From: CADEEN01 sp040384625
GTDB lineage: Bacteria; Pseudomonadota; Gammaproteobacteria; Burkholderiales; Burkholderiaceae_C
NCBI GenBank assembly: GCA_040384625.1
Contig: JAZKIW010000048.1
Location: 1-64,000, forward strand
DNA: 64,000 nucleotides
Direction of reading: 5' to 3'
Shown here: positions 1 to 8,489 of the stretch, one piece after another
Numbering within the stretch: position 1 is the first letter of the stretch
Layout of the letters: every line of letters begins with the position of its first letter
The notes under the pieces: model-generated
The model's input: the letters and a program-made list of their open reading frames with translations, nothing else
The model's database searches: none
What the model was told of the DNA's origin: nothing
Position numbers and translations under genes: made by a program

Positions 1-736
1 GCGGCGTGCGCAGGTCGTGGCTGATGCCGGCCAGCATCACCGCGCGGTCCTCCTCGACCTTGGCCAATTCGCGCGCCATGCGATTGAAGCCCATGTTGAC
101 CTCGCGGATCTCGCTGGTCAGGGTGTTCTCGTCAAGCACGGAATCGAACTCGCCCTCGCGGATGCGGCTGGCGGCGAAGCTGAGTTCGCGCAGCGGCTTG
201 TTGATCAGGCGCGCGATCGACACCGAGCCGACGAGCGTGGCCAGCAGGGCGATGCCGACCCAGACGAACCAGGTGCCCGGGGTCAGCGGCACCACGCGCG
301 TGGCGTCGGCCTGCAGCCAGTACGGCTCGCGCTCGATGTTGAAGCCCACCCACAGGCCCGGCTGGCCGTTGACGGCGCGAGCCACGACGGTGTCGGCCTC
401 CAGGCGCGAGCGCAGTTCGGCGCCGACACGGCGCGTGAAACGGTCGATCTCGAAGGGCTCCCAGCGGTCGGCCGGCTCGCGCGGTAGGACGCGCATCGAT
501 TCCTGATCGGTCATGGTCTTTACCACGGCCACCCGATTGATGCTGTCGGAGTAGCGCAGCGCGGCGCGCGACAGGTTCACCAGGCTGGCGATCTGCTGCG
601 CAGCCTGCACCGCACGCGGCTCGAGCTCGAGCGCGCGCAGGGTCTGCACCCAGGCGAATATGCCGCCGGCCAGCAGCAGTGCCAACAGGAAGAACGTGCG
701 CGAGAAGAGGCTCAGGCCGACCGGGGTGCGGGGCAT
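1..736 (-). CDS. EnvZ-like sensor histidine kinase, C-terminus cut by window edge
   Basis: Inner-membrane sensor kinase that should phosphorylate the response regulator encoded just upstream of it on the same strand. Reading the minus strand from the ATG at 736 gives 245 codons open to the left edge. Residues about 8-30 form a first membrane segment, a periplasmic region follows, and a second membrane segment lies near residues 155-175. A HAMP linker follows (NKPLRELSFAA), and then the phosphoacceptor box AGISHDLRTP with the catalytic His at about residue 240. The ATPase domain lies outside the window. The arrangement resembles EnvZ, but the stimulus cannot be inferred. The call is firm for a histidine kinase and weaker for the EnvZ subgroup. 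Confidence 0.9.
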   Translation of the reverse strand, partial: MPRTPVGLSLFSRTFFLLALLLAGGIFAWVQTLRALELEPRAVQAAQQIASLVNLSRAALRYSDSINRVAVVKTMTDQESMRVLPREPADRWEPFEIDRFTRRVGAELRSRLEADTVVARAVNGQPGLWVGFNIEREPYWLQADATRVVPLTPGTWFVWVGIALLATLVGSVSIARLINKPLRELSFAASRIREGEFDSVLDENTLTSEIREVNMGFNRMARELAKVEEDRAVMLAGISHDLRTP

Positions 737-777
737 GGGGCGCGATGATGCCTCAGGCCGGCGCGATCAATCCGCGC

Positions 778-1512
778 TCAATTGGTGCCATCCGGGACGA
801 AAACATAGCCGACACCCCAGACCGTCTGGATGTAGCGCGGCTGCGCCGGGTCGGGCTCGATCATCTTGCGCAGACGCGAGATCTGCACGTCGAGGCTGCG
901 GTCGAAGGGCTCGAACTCCCGGCCGCGCGCGAGCTGGGCCAGCTTGTCGCGCGACAGCGGCTGGCGCGGATGCCGCACCAGGGCCTTCAGCATCGAGAAC
1001 TCGCCGGTCGTCAGGGCCATCTGTTCGCCGTCCTTGGTCAGGCGACGCAGCGACAGGTCGAACTCGAATGGTCCGAACGTGACGCTCTGCTGGTCCTTGG
1101 CCGGTGCGCCGGGGGCTTCCATCGCCGGGCGGCGACGCAGCACGGCATGGATGCGGGCCAGCAGCTCGCGCGGGTTGAAGGGCTTGGGCAGGTAGTCGTC
1201 GGCACCGACCTCGAGGCCGACGATGCGGTCCACGTCCTCGACCTTGGCGGTCAGCATGATGATCGGCGTGGCGTCGTTGGCCGCGCGCAGGCGGCGGCAG
1301 ATCGACAGGCCGTCCTCACCGGGGAGCATCAGGTCGAGCACGATCAGATCGATCGTTTCCCGCGTCAGCAATCGGTTGAGGGCCTTGGCGTCTTCAGCCA
1401 GCAGCACCTCGAACCCTTCCTGGGTCAGGTAGCGGCGCAGCAGGTCGCGGATACGTGCATCGTCGTCGACGACCACCACTCGATCGGGGCGGGCATTGGC
1501 GGGTGCATTCAT
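778..1512 (-). CDS. ompR: OmpR-family DNA-binding response regulator
   Basis: Cytoplasmic transcription factor of 244 residues, the partner of the kinase that follows 41 bp downstream. The receiver domain carries the acidic triad DDD at 16-18, the phosphoacceptor Asp60 in LIVLDLMLP, Thr88 and Lys110 in YLPKPFN. The C-terminal half is a winged-helix OmpR/PhoB domain ending in QTVWGVGYVFVP. The 244-residue length and kinase pairing match OmpR/EnvZ systems. It starts at an ATG preceded by a short AT-richer stretch shared with the divergent SIMPL gene, so the two may share a control region. The ompR symbol is by family resemblance. The target genes are unknown. Confidence 0.9.
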   Translation of the reverse strand: MNAPANARPDRVVVVDDDARIRDLLRRYLTQEGFEVLLAEDAKALNRLLTRETIDLIVLDLMLPGEDGLSICRRLRAANDATPIIMLTAKVEDVDRIVGLEVGADDYLPKPFNPRELLARIHAVLRRRPAMEAPGAPAKDQQSVTFGPFEFDLSLRRLTKDGEQMALTTGEFSMLKALVRHPRQPLSRDKLAQLARGREFEPFDRSLDVQISRLRKMIEPDPAQPRYIQTVWGVGYVFVPDGTN

Positions 1513-1701
1513 GGGTCAACTCCAAATTTGTAACAACGGCATGGTAAGGCGGATGAGTTGCGGGTTTACCCTTGTTCTGACCGGCTGTTACAAGTATTGC
1601 GGCTGCGCGTGTGCGCGACGGGGCGTTGGCGGCAGTTGTTCACACGCCCTTGGGCACACTGCGACACTGGTTCGCAAGCAATCGTCATTGAAAGGATCGA
1701 A

Positions 1702-2427
1702 ATGCAAGTCAAGTTCGCGTGGCCGGTCGGCTTGGTCAGCGTGCTGATCGCGCTCGGCGCTCAGGCTCAGAGTGCGCCGCCTTCACCCAGCGGCGTTCTC
1801 AATGTCAGCAGCTCGGCGAGTGTCGAAGTCACCAAGGATGTGCTGACGGTGGCGTTTTCGGTCACCCGCGAAGGCAACGATGCGCAGGCCGTGCAGAGCG
1901 GCCTGAAGCAGGCGCTCGATGCCGCGCTGGCAGAGGCCCGCAAGATCGCCAAGCCAGGCCAGGTGGAGGTGCAGACGGGCAACTTCTCGCTGTACCCGCG
2001 CTACGCGACCCCGACCAAGGGCGGGCAGGCGGTCATCAACGGTTGGCAGGGCAGTGCCGAGTTGCTGGTGCAGGGCAAGGACATCTCAGGCATCGCCCAG
2101 CTCAGCGGGCGCATCCAGAGCATGACGATCGCCCGAGTCGGCTACTCGCTGTCGCGCGAGGCCCGGGAAAAGGTCGAGGCCGACGTGACCGCCCAGGCAA
2201 TCGCCCGCTGGCGTGCCAAGGCGGCCCTGATGGCGCAGCAGTTCGGCTACGCCGGCTACAGCGTGCGCGAGGTCAATGTCTCGACCAACGACTCCCAACC
2301 GCAGCCGCCGGTACCGATGATGATGAAGGCCGCACGCGCCTCCGCGGCCGACGAAGCCCTGCCCACCGAAGCCGGCAAGGGCGAGGTCAGCGCCAGCGTC
2401 AATGGCTCCGCGCAGATGACGCGATGA
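1702..2427 (+). CDS. SIMPL-domain (DUF541) periplasmic protein
   Basis: Exported protein of 241 residues. The ATG at 1702 is preferred over an upstream in-frame start at 1558, because AAAGGA precedes it and it places a clean signal peptide (VGLVSVLIALGAQAQ) at the N-terminus. The rest is a single SIMPL/DUF541 domain, recognisable from SSSASVEVTKDVLTVAFSV and a repeated alpha/beta pattern. The family is periplasmic and outer-membrane associated, with stress-protective roles reported for E. coli YggE, but its molecular activity is unsettled. It diverges from the ompR-like gene and converges with bdhA, 33 bp away. Confidence 0.85.
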   Translation: MQVKFAWPVGLVSVLIALGAQAQSAPPSPSGVLNVSSSASVEVTKDVLTVAFSVTREGNDAQAVQSGLKQALDAALAEARKIAKPGQVEVQTGNFSLYPRYATPTKGGQAVINGWQGSAELLVQGKDISGIAQLSGRIQSMTIARVGYSLSREAREKVEADVTAQAIARWRAKAALMAQQFGYAGYSVREVNVSTNDSQPQPPVPMMMKAARASAADEALPTEAGKGEVSASVNGSAQMTR

Positions 2428-2460
2428 CTGCCCGCGACGCGGCCCGGTGCGGCGTGGGCA

Positions 2461-3231
2461 CTATTGAGCCACCCAGCCGCCGTCGACATTGAAGGCCGCT
2501 CCGCGGATGTTGTCTGCCGCGGTCGAGCACAGGAAGACCGCCATCTGCCCGAGTTGCTCCGGCGTCGTGAACTGGAGCGAGGGCTGCTTCTCGGCGAGCA
2601 GACGGCGCTTGCCTTCTTCTACGTCGACGCCGTCCTTGGCCGCCCGCGCGTCGACCTGCTGCTGCACCAGCGGCGTCAGGACCCAGCCCGGGCAGATGGC
2701 ATTGGCCGTCACCCCGGTGGTGGCGGTCTCGAGGGCGACGGCCTTGGTGAAGCCGATCAGCCCGTGCTTGGACGCGACGTAGGCACTCTTGCCTGCCGAG
2801 GCCACCAGGCCGTGCGTCGAGGCGACGTTCAGGATGCGGCCCCAGTTGCGCGCCTTCATGCCCGGTAGGGCCAGGCGCGTGGTGTGGAAGGCCGAGCTGA
2901 GGTTGATGGCGATGATCGCGTCCCACTTCTCGGGCGGAAAATCCTCGACATTGGCCACATGCTGGATGCCGGCGTTGTTGACCAGGATGTCGACCGCGCC
3001 CATCGTGCGCAGCGCGTAGCCCAGCATGTCGGCAATCTGTTCGGGCTTGCTCATGTCGGCCGGGTGGTAGCCGACCTTGCCACCGAGTCCGGCAAATTCC
3101 CGCTGAGCCGCTTCGGCGTCGCCAAAACCGTTCAGCACGATGTTGGCGCCTTGGGAGGCCAGCACCTTGGCGATGCCCAACCCGATGCCGCTGGTCGACC
3201 CGGTGACCAACGCAGTCTTGCCCGTCAACAT
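2461..3231 (-). CDS. bdhA: 3-hydroxybutyrate dehydrogenase (short-chain dehydrogenase)
   Basis: NAD-dependent oxidation of D-3-hydroxybutyrate to acetoacetate, the last step of polyhydroxybutyrate mobilisation. The 256-residue product starts at the ATG at 3231, which has GGAGGG just upstream. It shows the classical SDR fold: nucleotide motif TGSTSGIG at 10-17, NNAG at 85-88, and the catalytic Ser138, Tyr151 and Lys155 (YVASK). The C-terminal AFNVDGGW is typical of the BdhA subgroup. A phaR-type regulator further along the window (18438) fits an organism that stores PHB. A divergent alpha/beta hydrolase begins 52 bp away. Confidence 0.9.
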   Translation of the reverse strand: MLTGKTALVTGSTSGIGLGIAKVLASQGANIVLNGFGDAEAAQREFAGLGGKVGYHPADMSKPEQIADMLGYALRTMGAVDILVNNAGIQHVANVEDFPPEKWDAIIAINLSSAFHTTRLALPGMKARNWGRILNVASTHGLVASAGKSAYVASKHGLIGFTKAVALETATTGVTANAICPGWVLTPLVQQQVDARAAKDGVDVEEGKRRLLAEKQPSLQFTTPEQLGQMAVFLCSTAADNIRGAAFNVDGGWVAQ

Positions 3232-3283
3232 GAGTGAACCCTCCAGTGATTGATAGCATTGATTATCGAATGAAGGATGACCC

Positions 3284-4168
3284 GTGACTGACGGACCGCG
3301 ACTCAAGCACGTGCAATGCATCGACACACCCAGCCCGACCCGCATGGCCCTGCACCGCATGGCCTACTGGGAATGGGGTGATGCGGCCAATCCGCGTGTC
3401 CTGATCTGCGCCCACGGCCTGTCGCGCCTGGGGCGCGACTTCGACACTCTGGCACGCTCGCTGTGCGGCACCTTTCGCGTGGTCTGCCCCGATGTCGCGG
3501 GTCGCGGCCGCTCGGACCGGCTGGAAAATCCCATGAGCTACCAGCTGCACCAGTACATCGCCGACATGGTGGCCCTGCTGGCACGCTTGGATGCAGCCAC
3601 CGTCGACTGGGTCGGCACCTCGATGGGCGGCCTGATCGGCCTGGGCGTCGCGGCCCTCAAAGGGTCCCCGTTGCGGCGCCTGGTGCTCAACGACATCGGC
3701 CCGACCATCGAGGCCGCCTCGTTGCAGCGCATTGGCACCTATCTTGGGATGCCGGTGCATTGGCGCACGGCCGAGGAAGCGGCCGATGCCTTGTGGGCGG
3801 TGTCCACCGGCTTCGGGCCGCACACACGCGAGCAGTGGCTGGCGCTCACGCTGCCTCAGCTCATCGCCGATGGCCAGGGCTTCAAGCCGCACTACGACCT
3901 GGCGATCGCACTGCCCTTTCGCGCCGTGACGCCCGAGTTCGCCCAGGCCGGCGAATCTTTGCTGTGGCAGGCCTACGACAGCCTGACCCTGCCTACCTTG
4001 CTCCTGCGTGGTGCCGAGAGCGACCTGCTTTCGCATGAAACCGCCCAGGCCATGACCACGCGCGGACCGCGCGCGCGGTTGGTGGAATTCGCCGGCGTCG
4101 GTCATGCGCCTACGCTGGTGCAGGCCGATCAAGTGCAGGCCGTGCGCGAGTTCCTCCTGTCGCCATGA
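3284..4168 (+). CDS. Alpha/beta-fold hydrolase
   Basis: Cytoplasmic hydrolase of 294 residues starting at GTG 3284, with AAGGATGA as a good ribosome-binding site. It has the oxyanion segment ICAHGLSRLGRDF and the nucleophile elbow GTSMGG with Ser113. An acid near residue 245 (GAESDLL) and the C-terminal His of VGHAPTL complete the triad. No signal peptide is seen. It is divergent from bdhA and overlaps the RelA-type gene by four bases, suggesting co-transcription with the latter. Substrate is unknown: the family spans esterases, dehalogenases and C-C hydrolases, and nothing here singles one out. Confidence 0.85.
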   Translation: MTDGPRLKHVQCIDTPSPTRMALHRMAYWEWGDAANPRVLICAHGLSRLGRDFDTLARSLCGTFRVVCPDVAGRGRSDRLENPMSYQLHQYIADMVALLARLDAATVDWVGTSMGGLIGLGVAALKGSPLRRLVLNDIGPTIEAASLQRIGTYLGMPVHWRTAEEAADALWAVSTGFGPHTREQWLALTLPQLIADGQGFKPHYDLAIALPFRAVTPEFAQAGESLLWQAYDSLTLPTLLLRGAESDLLSHETAQAMTTRGPRARLVEFAGVGHAPTLVQADQVQAVREFLLSP

Positions 4169-6387
4169 AGACCTCGGCGGCCACGGCCGAGGCCACGGCG
4201 CCGATCCTGCGCCTAGCCGGCGACGAGCCGCCCGACCAGGGTGAAGCGGCGCTAGTTCGCGCGCGTGCCTTTGCCGAGCCCCTGCTGACCGGGCATCGCC
4301 TCGATACCGGTGAGGACGCACTGGCGCATGCCGATGGCGTGGCCGCGGTGCTGCAGGCCATTGGTGCTGCCCCGGCGATGCAGGCCGCGGCCTATTTGGT
4401 CTATGCCGGTGACTGGCTGCAGCGGCCGGAGGAGGTTGTCGCCAAGGCCTTCGGCGAGAGCTATGCGGGACTGGTCGGTCATACGCGCAAGCTGGTGCAG
4501 ATCCAGCGTGCCGCGCGCCAGGCCCACCCGGCCGGCGATGCCGCGGCCCAGGCCGAACAGACCGAGCGCGTGCGCAAGATGCTGCTGGCCTTCTCGCGCG
4601 ACCTTCGCGTCGTGCTGCTGCGCCTGGCTTCACGCCTGCAGACCCTGCGCTGGCACGCCGCTGCGCGCGTCGACTGCCCGGAGCAGGTGGCGCGCGAATC
4701 GCAGCAGGTCTTCGCGCCGCTGGCCAACCGTCTGGGTATCTGGCAGATCAAGTGGGAGCTCGAAGACCTGTCCTTCCGCTTCCTGCAGCCTGCCGACTAC
4801 AAGCGCGTGGCCGGATGGCTCGATCAGACACGCAGCGCGCGCGAGGCGGCGATCGAAGGGTTTCGTGCCCTGCTGGCCGCCGACCTGCGGTCGCACGGCA
4901 TCGATGCCGAGGTGCAAGGCCGGCCCAAGCACCTGTTCAGCATCTGGAAGAAGATGCAGGGCAAGCGGCTCGACTTTGCCCAGGTGCTCGACCTGCGCGC
5001 AGTGCGCGTGGTCGTGCCGGATGTGGCGGCGTGCTACGCCGTGCTGGCGCGCGTGCACGAGCGCTGGCCGGCGGTGGCGGGCGAGTTCGACGACTACATT
5101 GCCAAGCCCAAGGCAAATGGCTACCAATCTCTCCACACGGTGGTGCGCACCGAGGGCGAGCAGCCGGTCGAGATCCAGATCCGCACGCGCGCCATGCATG
5201 AGCACGCGGAGTTCGGCGTGGCCGCGCACTGGGCCTACAAGGAAGCCGGCGTCAAAGGTTACGCCGGTGTCAGCGCCAGCGGCAGCCATGACGAGCGCAT
5301 CGCCGAGGCGCGCAAGGCCGTGCTGCGCCAGTTGCTGGCATGGGAGCGCGATTTCGCCGCGATCCCGGCTGCCGCCGGTGTGGCCGACGAGCGCATCTAC
5401 GTCTTCACACCGCAGGCGACGGTGGTCGAATTGCCGGTCGGCGCGACGCCGATCGACTTTGCCTACATGCTGCACACCGACCTCGGTCACCGTTGCCGCG
5501 GTGCGCGCATCGACGGCGTGCAGGTGCCATTGAACACGGCGCTGGCCAACGGGCAGACGGTCGAGGTCAACGCGGCCAAGGACGGTGGCCCGTCGCTCGA
5601 CTGGCTCAATCCCGAACTCGGCTACCTGGCCGGTGCGCGCTCGCGCGCAAAGGTGCGCGCCTGGTTCAATGCCCAGGCGCTGGCGCAGACCATTGCCCGG
5701 GGCCGCGACGCGGTCGAAAGGCTGCTGCAGCGCGAAGGCAAGACGGCGCTCAAGCACGACGACTTGGCCTCGCGACTGGGATTCAAGAACGCCGAAGCCC
5801 TGTTCGAGGTGGTCGGCAAGGACGAGTTCTCGCTGCGCACCATCGAGCAGTTGCTACGCCCCGCGGTCGCGGCACCCAGCGATGACGCACCCCTGCTGAA
5901 ACGCTCACGTCTGGCCGAAGGGGCCGGGCGCGGCGGCGTGCTGGTGGTGGGCGTCGATTCATTGATGACCAGCCTGGCGCGCTGCTGCCGCCCGGCGCCG
6001 CCCGATGCGATCGATGGCTTTGTCACGCGCGGCAAGGGCGTGGCCATCCATCGCCGCCAGTGCAGCAACCTGCGCCACATGCGCGAGCGCTCGCCGGAGC
6101 GCGTGATCGCGGTCGAGTGGGGCCGCAGCCCGCGCGACGGCGCGCTGTTTCCGATCGACGTACTGGTCGAGGCCGGCGACCGCCCCGGCCTGCTGCGCGA
6201 CATCACCGAAATCTTTGCCAAGGCCAGCGTCAATGTCACGGGCGTGCACAGCCAAAGCGTCAAGGGCAGTGGCGGTGCCGTGGCCTGGATGACCTTCACC
6301 GTCGAGGTCGGCAATGCAGAGCGCCTGAGCCAGGTTCTGACGCAGGTGGCGCACATCGCCGGCGTGCGCTCGGCACGCCGAAAGTAG
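4165..6387 (+). CDS. relA: RelA-type (p)ppGpp synthetase
   Basis: Makes (p)ppGpp from ATP and GTP/GDP when ribosomes sense uncharged tRNA. The 740-residue protein has the RelA/SpoT layout: an HD-like region (about 45-180), the synthetase (about 250-360, with RPKHLFSIWKKM and ANGYQSLH), a TGS domain (about 395-460) and a C-terminal ACT domain (about 665-740). The hydrolase HD-x-x-E-D motif is absent: the equivalent stretch reads YAGDWLQ at 80-86. The synthetase carries EFDD at 307-310, the acidic signature of monofunctional RelA rather than the RXKD of SpoT-like enzymes. It should therefore synthesise but not degrade (p)ppGpp. It overlaps the preceding hydrolase by ATGA. Confidence 0.95.
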   Translation: MKTSAATAEATAPILRLAGDEPPDQGEAALVRARAFAEPLLTGHRLDTGEDALAHADGVAAVLQAIGAAPAMQAAAYLVYAGDWLQRPEEVVAKAFGESYAGLVGHTRKLVQIQRAARQAHPAGDAAAQAEQTERVRKMLLAFSRDLRVVLLRLASRLQTLRWHAAARVDCPEQVARESQQVFAPLANRLGIWQIKWELEDLSFRFLQPADYKRVAGWLDQTRSAREAAIEGFRALLAADLRSHGIDAEVQGRPKHLFSIWKKMQGKRLDFAQVLDLRAVRVVVPDVAACYAVLARVHERWPAVAGEFDDYIAKPKANGYQSLHTVVRTEGEQPVEIQIRTRAMHEHAEFGVAAHWAYKEAGVKGYAGVSASGSHDERIAEARKAVLRQLLAWERDFAAIPAAAGVADERIYVFTPQATVVELPVGATPIDFAYMLHTDLGHRCRGARIDGVQVPLNTALANGQTVEVNAAKDGGPSLDWLNPELGYLAGARSRAKVRAWFNAQALAQTIARGRDAVERLLQREGKTALKHDDLASRLGFKNAEALFEVVGKDEFSLRTIEQLLRPAVAAPSDDAPLLKRSRLAEGAGRGGVLVVGVDSLMTSLARCCRPAPPDAIDGFVTRGKGVAIHRRQCSNLRHMRERSPERVIAVEWGRSPRDGALFPIDVLVEAGDRPGLLRDITEIFAKASVNVTGVHSQSVKGSGGAVAWMTFTVEVGNAERLSQVLTQVAHIAGVRSARRK

Positions 6388-6418
6388 CGCGAGGGCTGCG
6401 ATACAATGCCGCCCTTCC

Positions 6419-6495
6419 AGGCGCGTAGCTCAGCTGGTTAGAGCACCACCTTGACATGGTGGGGGTCGTTGGTTCGAGTCCAATCGCGCCTACCA
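6419..6495 (+). tRNA. tRNA-Val (anticodon GAC)
   Basis: A 77-base tRNA with CCA encoded. The acceptor stem AGGCGCG pairs with CGCGCCT. The D arm is GCTC/GAGC. The anticodon stem CCACC/GGTGG encloses loop TTGACAT (anticodon GAC). The T arm is GTTGG-TTCGAGT-CCAAT, with one G-U pair. A TACAAT -10-like box lies at 6402-6407, followed by a GC-rich discriminator, and a terminator follows at 6505. Confidence 0.97.
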
Positions 6496-6504
6496 ACACG
6501 GACA

Positions 6505-6538
6505 GCCCCGGTTCTCATAGGAGAGCCGGGGCTTTTTT
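6505..6538 (+). terminator. Rho-independent terminator of tRNA-Val
   Basis: GCCCCGG and CCGGGGC form a strong stem, extended by TTCTC/GAGAG around an ATAG loop, and are followed by six T residues. It ends the tRNA-Val transcript immediately before the convergent terC gene. Confidence 0.9.
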
Positions 6539-6544
6539 CTGGCA

Positions 6545-7303
6545 TCACCGGCCGGCGTCTTCGCCCGGCACGTGGGGCGCGCGCAGTTTCACCGGCTTCT
6601 TGGAGCCCCGCATGCGGATGTTGAGCATCTCCACGCCGAGCGAGAAGGCCATGCCGAAGTAGACGTAGCCCTTGGGCACATGGTGGCCAAAGCCTTCGGC
6701 AACCAGGACCACGCCGACGACGACCAGGAACGACAGCGCCAGCATCTTGATGGTCGGGTGGTCCGAGACGAAGCGGCCGATCGGCCCCGCGAACAGCATC
6801 ATCAGCCCCACCGACACGATCACGGCCGCGATCATCACTGCCAGTTCGTCGACCATGCCGACGGCGGTGATGATCGAGTCGAGCGAGAACACCAGATCGA
6901 CGAGCATGATCTGTAGGATCACTGCGGCGAACGTGGCCTGAACGGCGCCTGAGGCGTGATCCTCTTCGCCTTCGAGCGACTGGTGGATTTCACCGGTGCT
7001 CTTCCAGATCAGGAACAGGCCGCCCAAGATCAGGATCAGGTCACGACCCGAGATCGCCTGCCCGAACACGCTGAACAGCGGCGTCACCAGGCCGACGATC
7101 CAGGCCAGCAGCATCAGCAGGCCGATGCGCATGAACATGGCCATGAACAGGCCGATGCGGCGTGCAAACTCGCGCTTCTCGCGCGGCAGCTTGTCGACCA
7201 AAATCGAGATGAAGATGATGTTGTCGATGCCCAGCACCAGCTCCAGCGCGGTCAGCGTAGCGAAGGCGATCCAGGCTTGCGGGTCGTAGAGCAGTTCGAT
7301 CAT
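6545..7303 (-). CDS. TerC-family integral membrane protein
   Basis: Inner-membrane protein of 252 residues with about seven hydrophobic segments. The TerC signature acids sit in membrane helices: ALELVLGIDNIIF near the N-terminus and LVDLVFSLDSI in the middle. The family is linked to tellurite resistance and to metal (notably manganese) export during metalation of secreted proteins. The exact substrate here is unknown. The C-terminus is short and lacks the CBS/CorC extension of the YoaE-YegH type. The start at 7303 overlaps the stop of the upstream adenosine deaminase gene (ATGA), so the two are probably co-transcribed. Confidence 0.88.
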   Translation of the reverse strand: MIELLYDPQAWIAFATLTALELVLGIDNIIFISILVDKLPREKREFARRIGLFMAMFMRIGLLMLLAWIVGLVTPLFSVFGQAISGRDLILILGGLFLIWKSTGEIHQSLEGEEDHASGAVQATFAAVILQIMLVDLVFSLDSIITAVGMVDELAVMIAAVIVSVGLMMLFAGPIGRFVSDHPTIKMLALSFLVVVGVVLVAEGFGHHVPKGYVYFGMAFSLGVEMLNIRMRGSKKPVKLRAPHVPGEDAGR

Positions 7304-8379
7304 CGGGACCTCGGTGGCGTCAGGTGGAGCGGTGGTTGCTGGGCGAGCGGATCGTGGCTGGCTCCCCAGGCGTCGATGTGCGCCGTCGCTGCCGCACGGG
7401 CAGTGGCGCCGAGAAAGGAGTGGCGCGCCGCTTCCCGGCCCATGCTCAGCAGGTCGGCGAGGTACAGGGGGGTGTGCTGCAGGAGGGCCGTAGCCTCGCT
7501 GCTGTGCGTGATGCGCGACATCAGTCGGTTGTCGGTGTGATAGCTCAGGGACAGGCCGGCGCGCCAGAGTGCCGTGATCGGGTGCTCGGGAATCGACGCA
7601 GCAGCACCGGTGTGCACATTGCTGGTCGGGCAGACCTCGAGGTGAATGTCGCCTGCCAACACCTCATCGACTAGCGCGCGGCGTTCGGGGTCCTGCAAGG
7701 CATCGACCAGACGCACGCCGTGACCGACGCGCCGCGCGCCCAGATGCATCGCGTCGACCACGCGCTCGGCCACGTCGGCTTCGCCAGCGTGCAGGGTCAA
7801 CGCCAGGCCGGCATCGCGGCAAAGCGCCAAGGCGCTGGCGTGATCACCCGGCGGGTGGCCAGCCTCAGCCCCGGCAAGGTCGAAACCCACGACACCGCTG
7901 CCCTGGTAGCGCAGCGCCAGGCGCGCCGCGCGCTGGCTTTCGCCCTCCGGCAGGTGGCGCATGCTGCAGACGATCAGGCCCGAGGGCAGGGCGCTGCGCG
8001 CCAGGCCTGCCAGCAAGGCCTCGACGACCGCCTCGCCCGCCAGCCCGTGGGCCTCGAACAGCAAGGGCGCGATGCGGAACTCAGCCAACACGCAGCCGTC
8101 CTCAAGCGCATCCTCCGCGGCTTCGAAGGCCACCCGCTCCAGGGCTGTGGGGCTGGCCATCGCCTCGACCGTGAGGGCGAAGCCTTGCAGGTAGGTGGTG
8201 AGGCTGCCGGCGTGCGCGCGCCGCTCGAACCACAAGGCCAGGCCGGGTATGTCGTCGGCCACCTGCAGTCCGCGCTCGCGAAGCAACTCGAACAGGGTCG
8301 CGACGCGCAGACTGCCGTCGAGATGCTCGTGCAGCAGCACCTTCGGCAGCGAGCGCGCAAGGGCATGGGCGTCCGGCAT
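7300..8379 (-). CDS. add: Adenosine deaminase
   Basis: Zinc enzyme converting adenosine and deoxyadenosine to inosine and deoxyinosine. Family motifs are all present: HEHLDGSLR (metal ligands and substrate pocket) near the N-terminus, LTLHAGE, CPTSNVHTG and LSYHTDN (metal-binding Asp near the C-terminus). The ATG at 8379 gives 359 residues with the usual short leader before HEHLDGS. An upstream in-frame GTG at 8433, with an AGGA 11 bases before it, would add 18 residues and cannot be excluded. The gene diverges from the nucleoside-importer operon and its product feeds the purine nucleoside phosphorylase encoded there. Confidence 0.92.
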   Translation of the reverse strand: MPDAHALARSLPKVLLHEHLDGSLRVATLFELLRERGLQVADDIPGLALWFERRAHAGSLTTYLQGFALTVEAMASPTALERVAFEAAEDALEDGCVLAEFRIAPLLFEAHGLAGEAVVEALLAGLARSALPSGLIVCSMRHLPEGESQRAARLALRYQGSGVVGFDLAGAEAGHPPGDHASALALCRDAGLALTLHAGEADVAERVVDAMHLGARRVGHGVRLVDALQDPERRALVDEVLAGDIHLEVCPTSNVHTGAAASIPEHPITALWRAGLSLSYHTDNRLMSRITHSSEATALLQHTPLYLADLLSMGREAARHSFLGATARAAATAHIDAWGASHDPLAQQPPLHLTPPRSR

Positions 8380-8489
8380 GTCCGGATCGTAGTGCAGCGC
8401 CGAGGGGTGCAGGCCCTGAGCCGCAGCGTGCACGGCTCTTGCTATCCTGCGTCACCTCTCACCGATCGAACCGGAAAGGGCGCCTGACC

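Noticed and set aside
7720..8487. Long plus-strand reading frame opposite adenosine deaminase
   Set aside because: It is antisense to a gene with complete family motifs. Its composition (Gln/Arg/Ala rich, no domain) is typical of GC-rich shadow frames.
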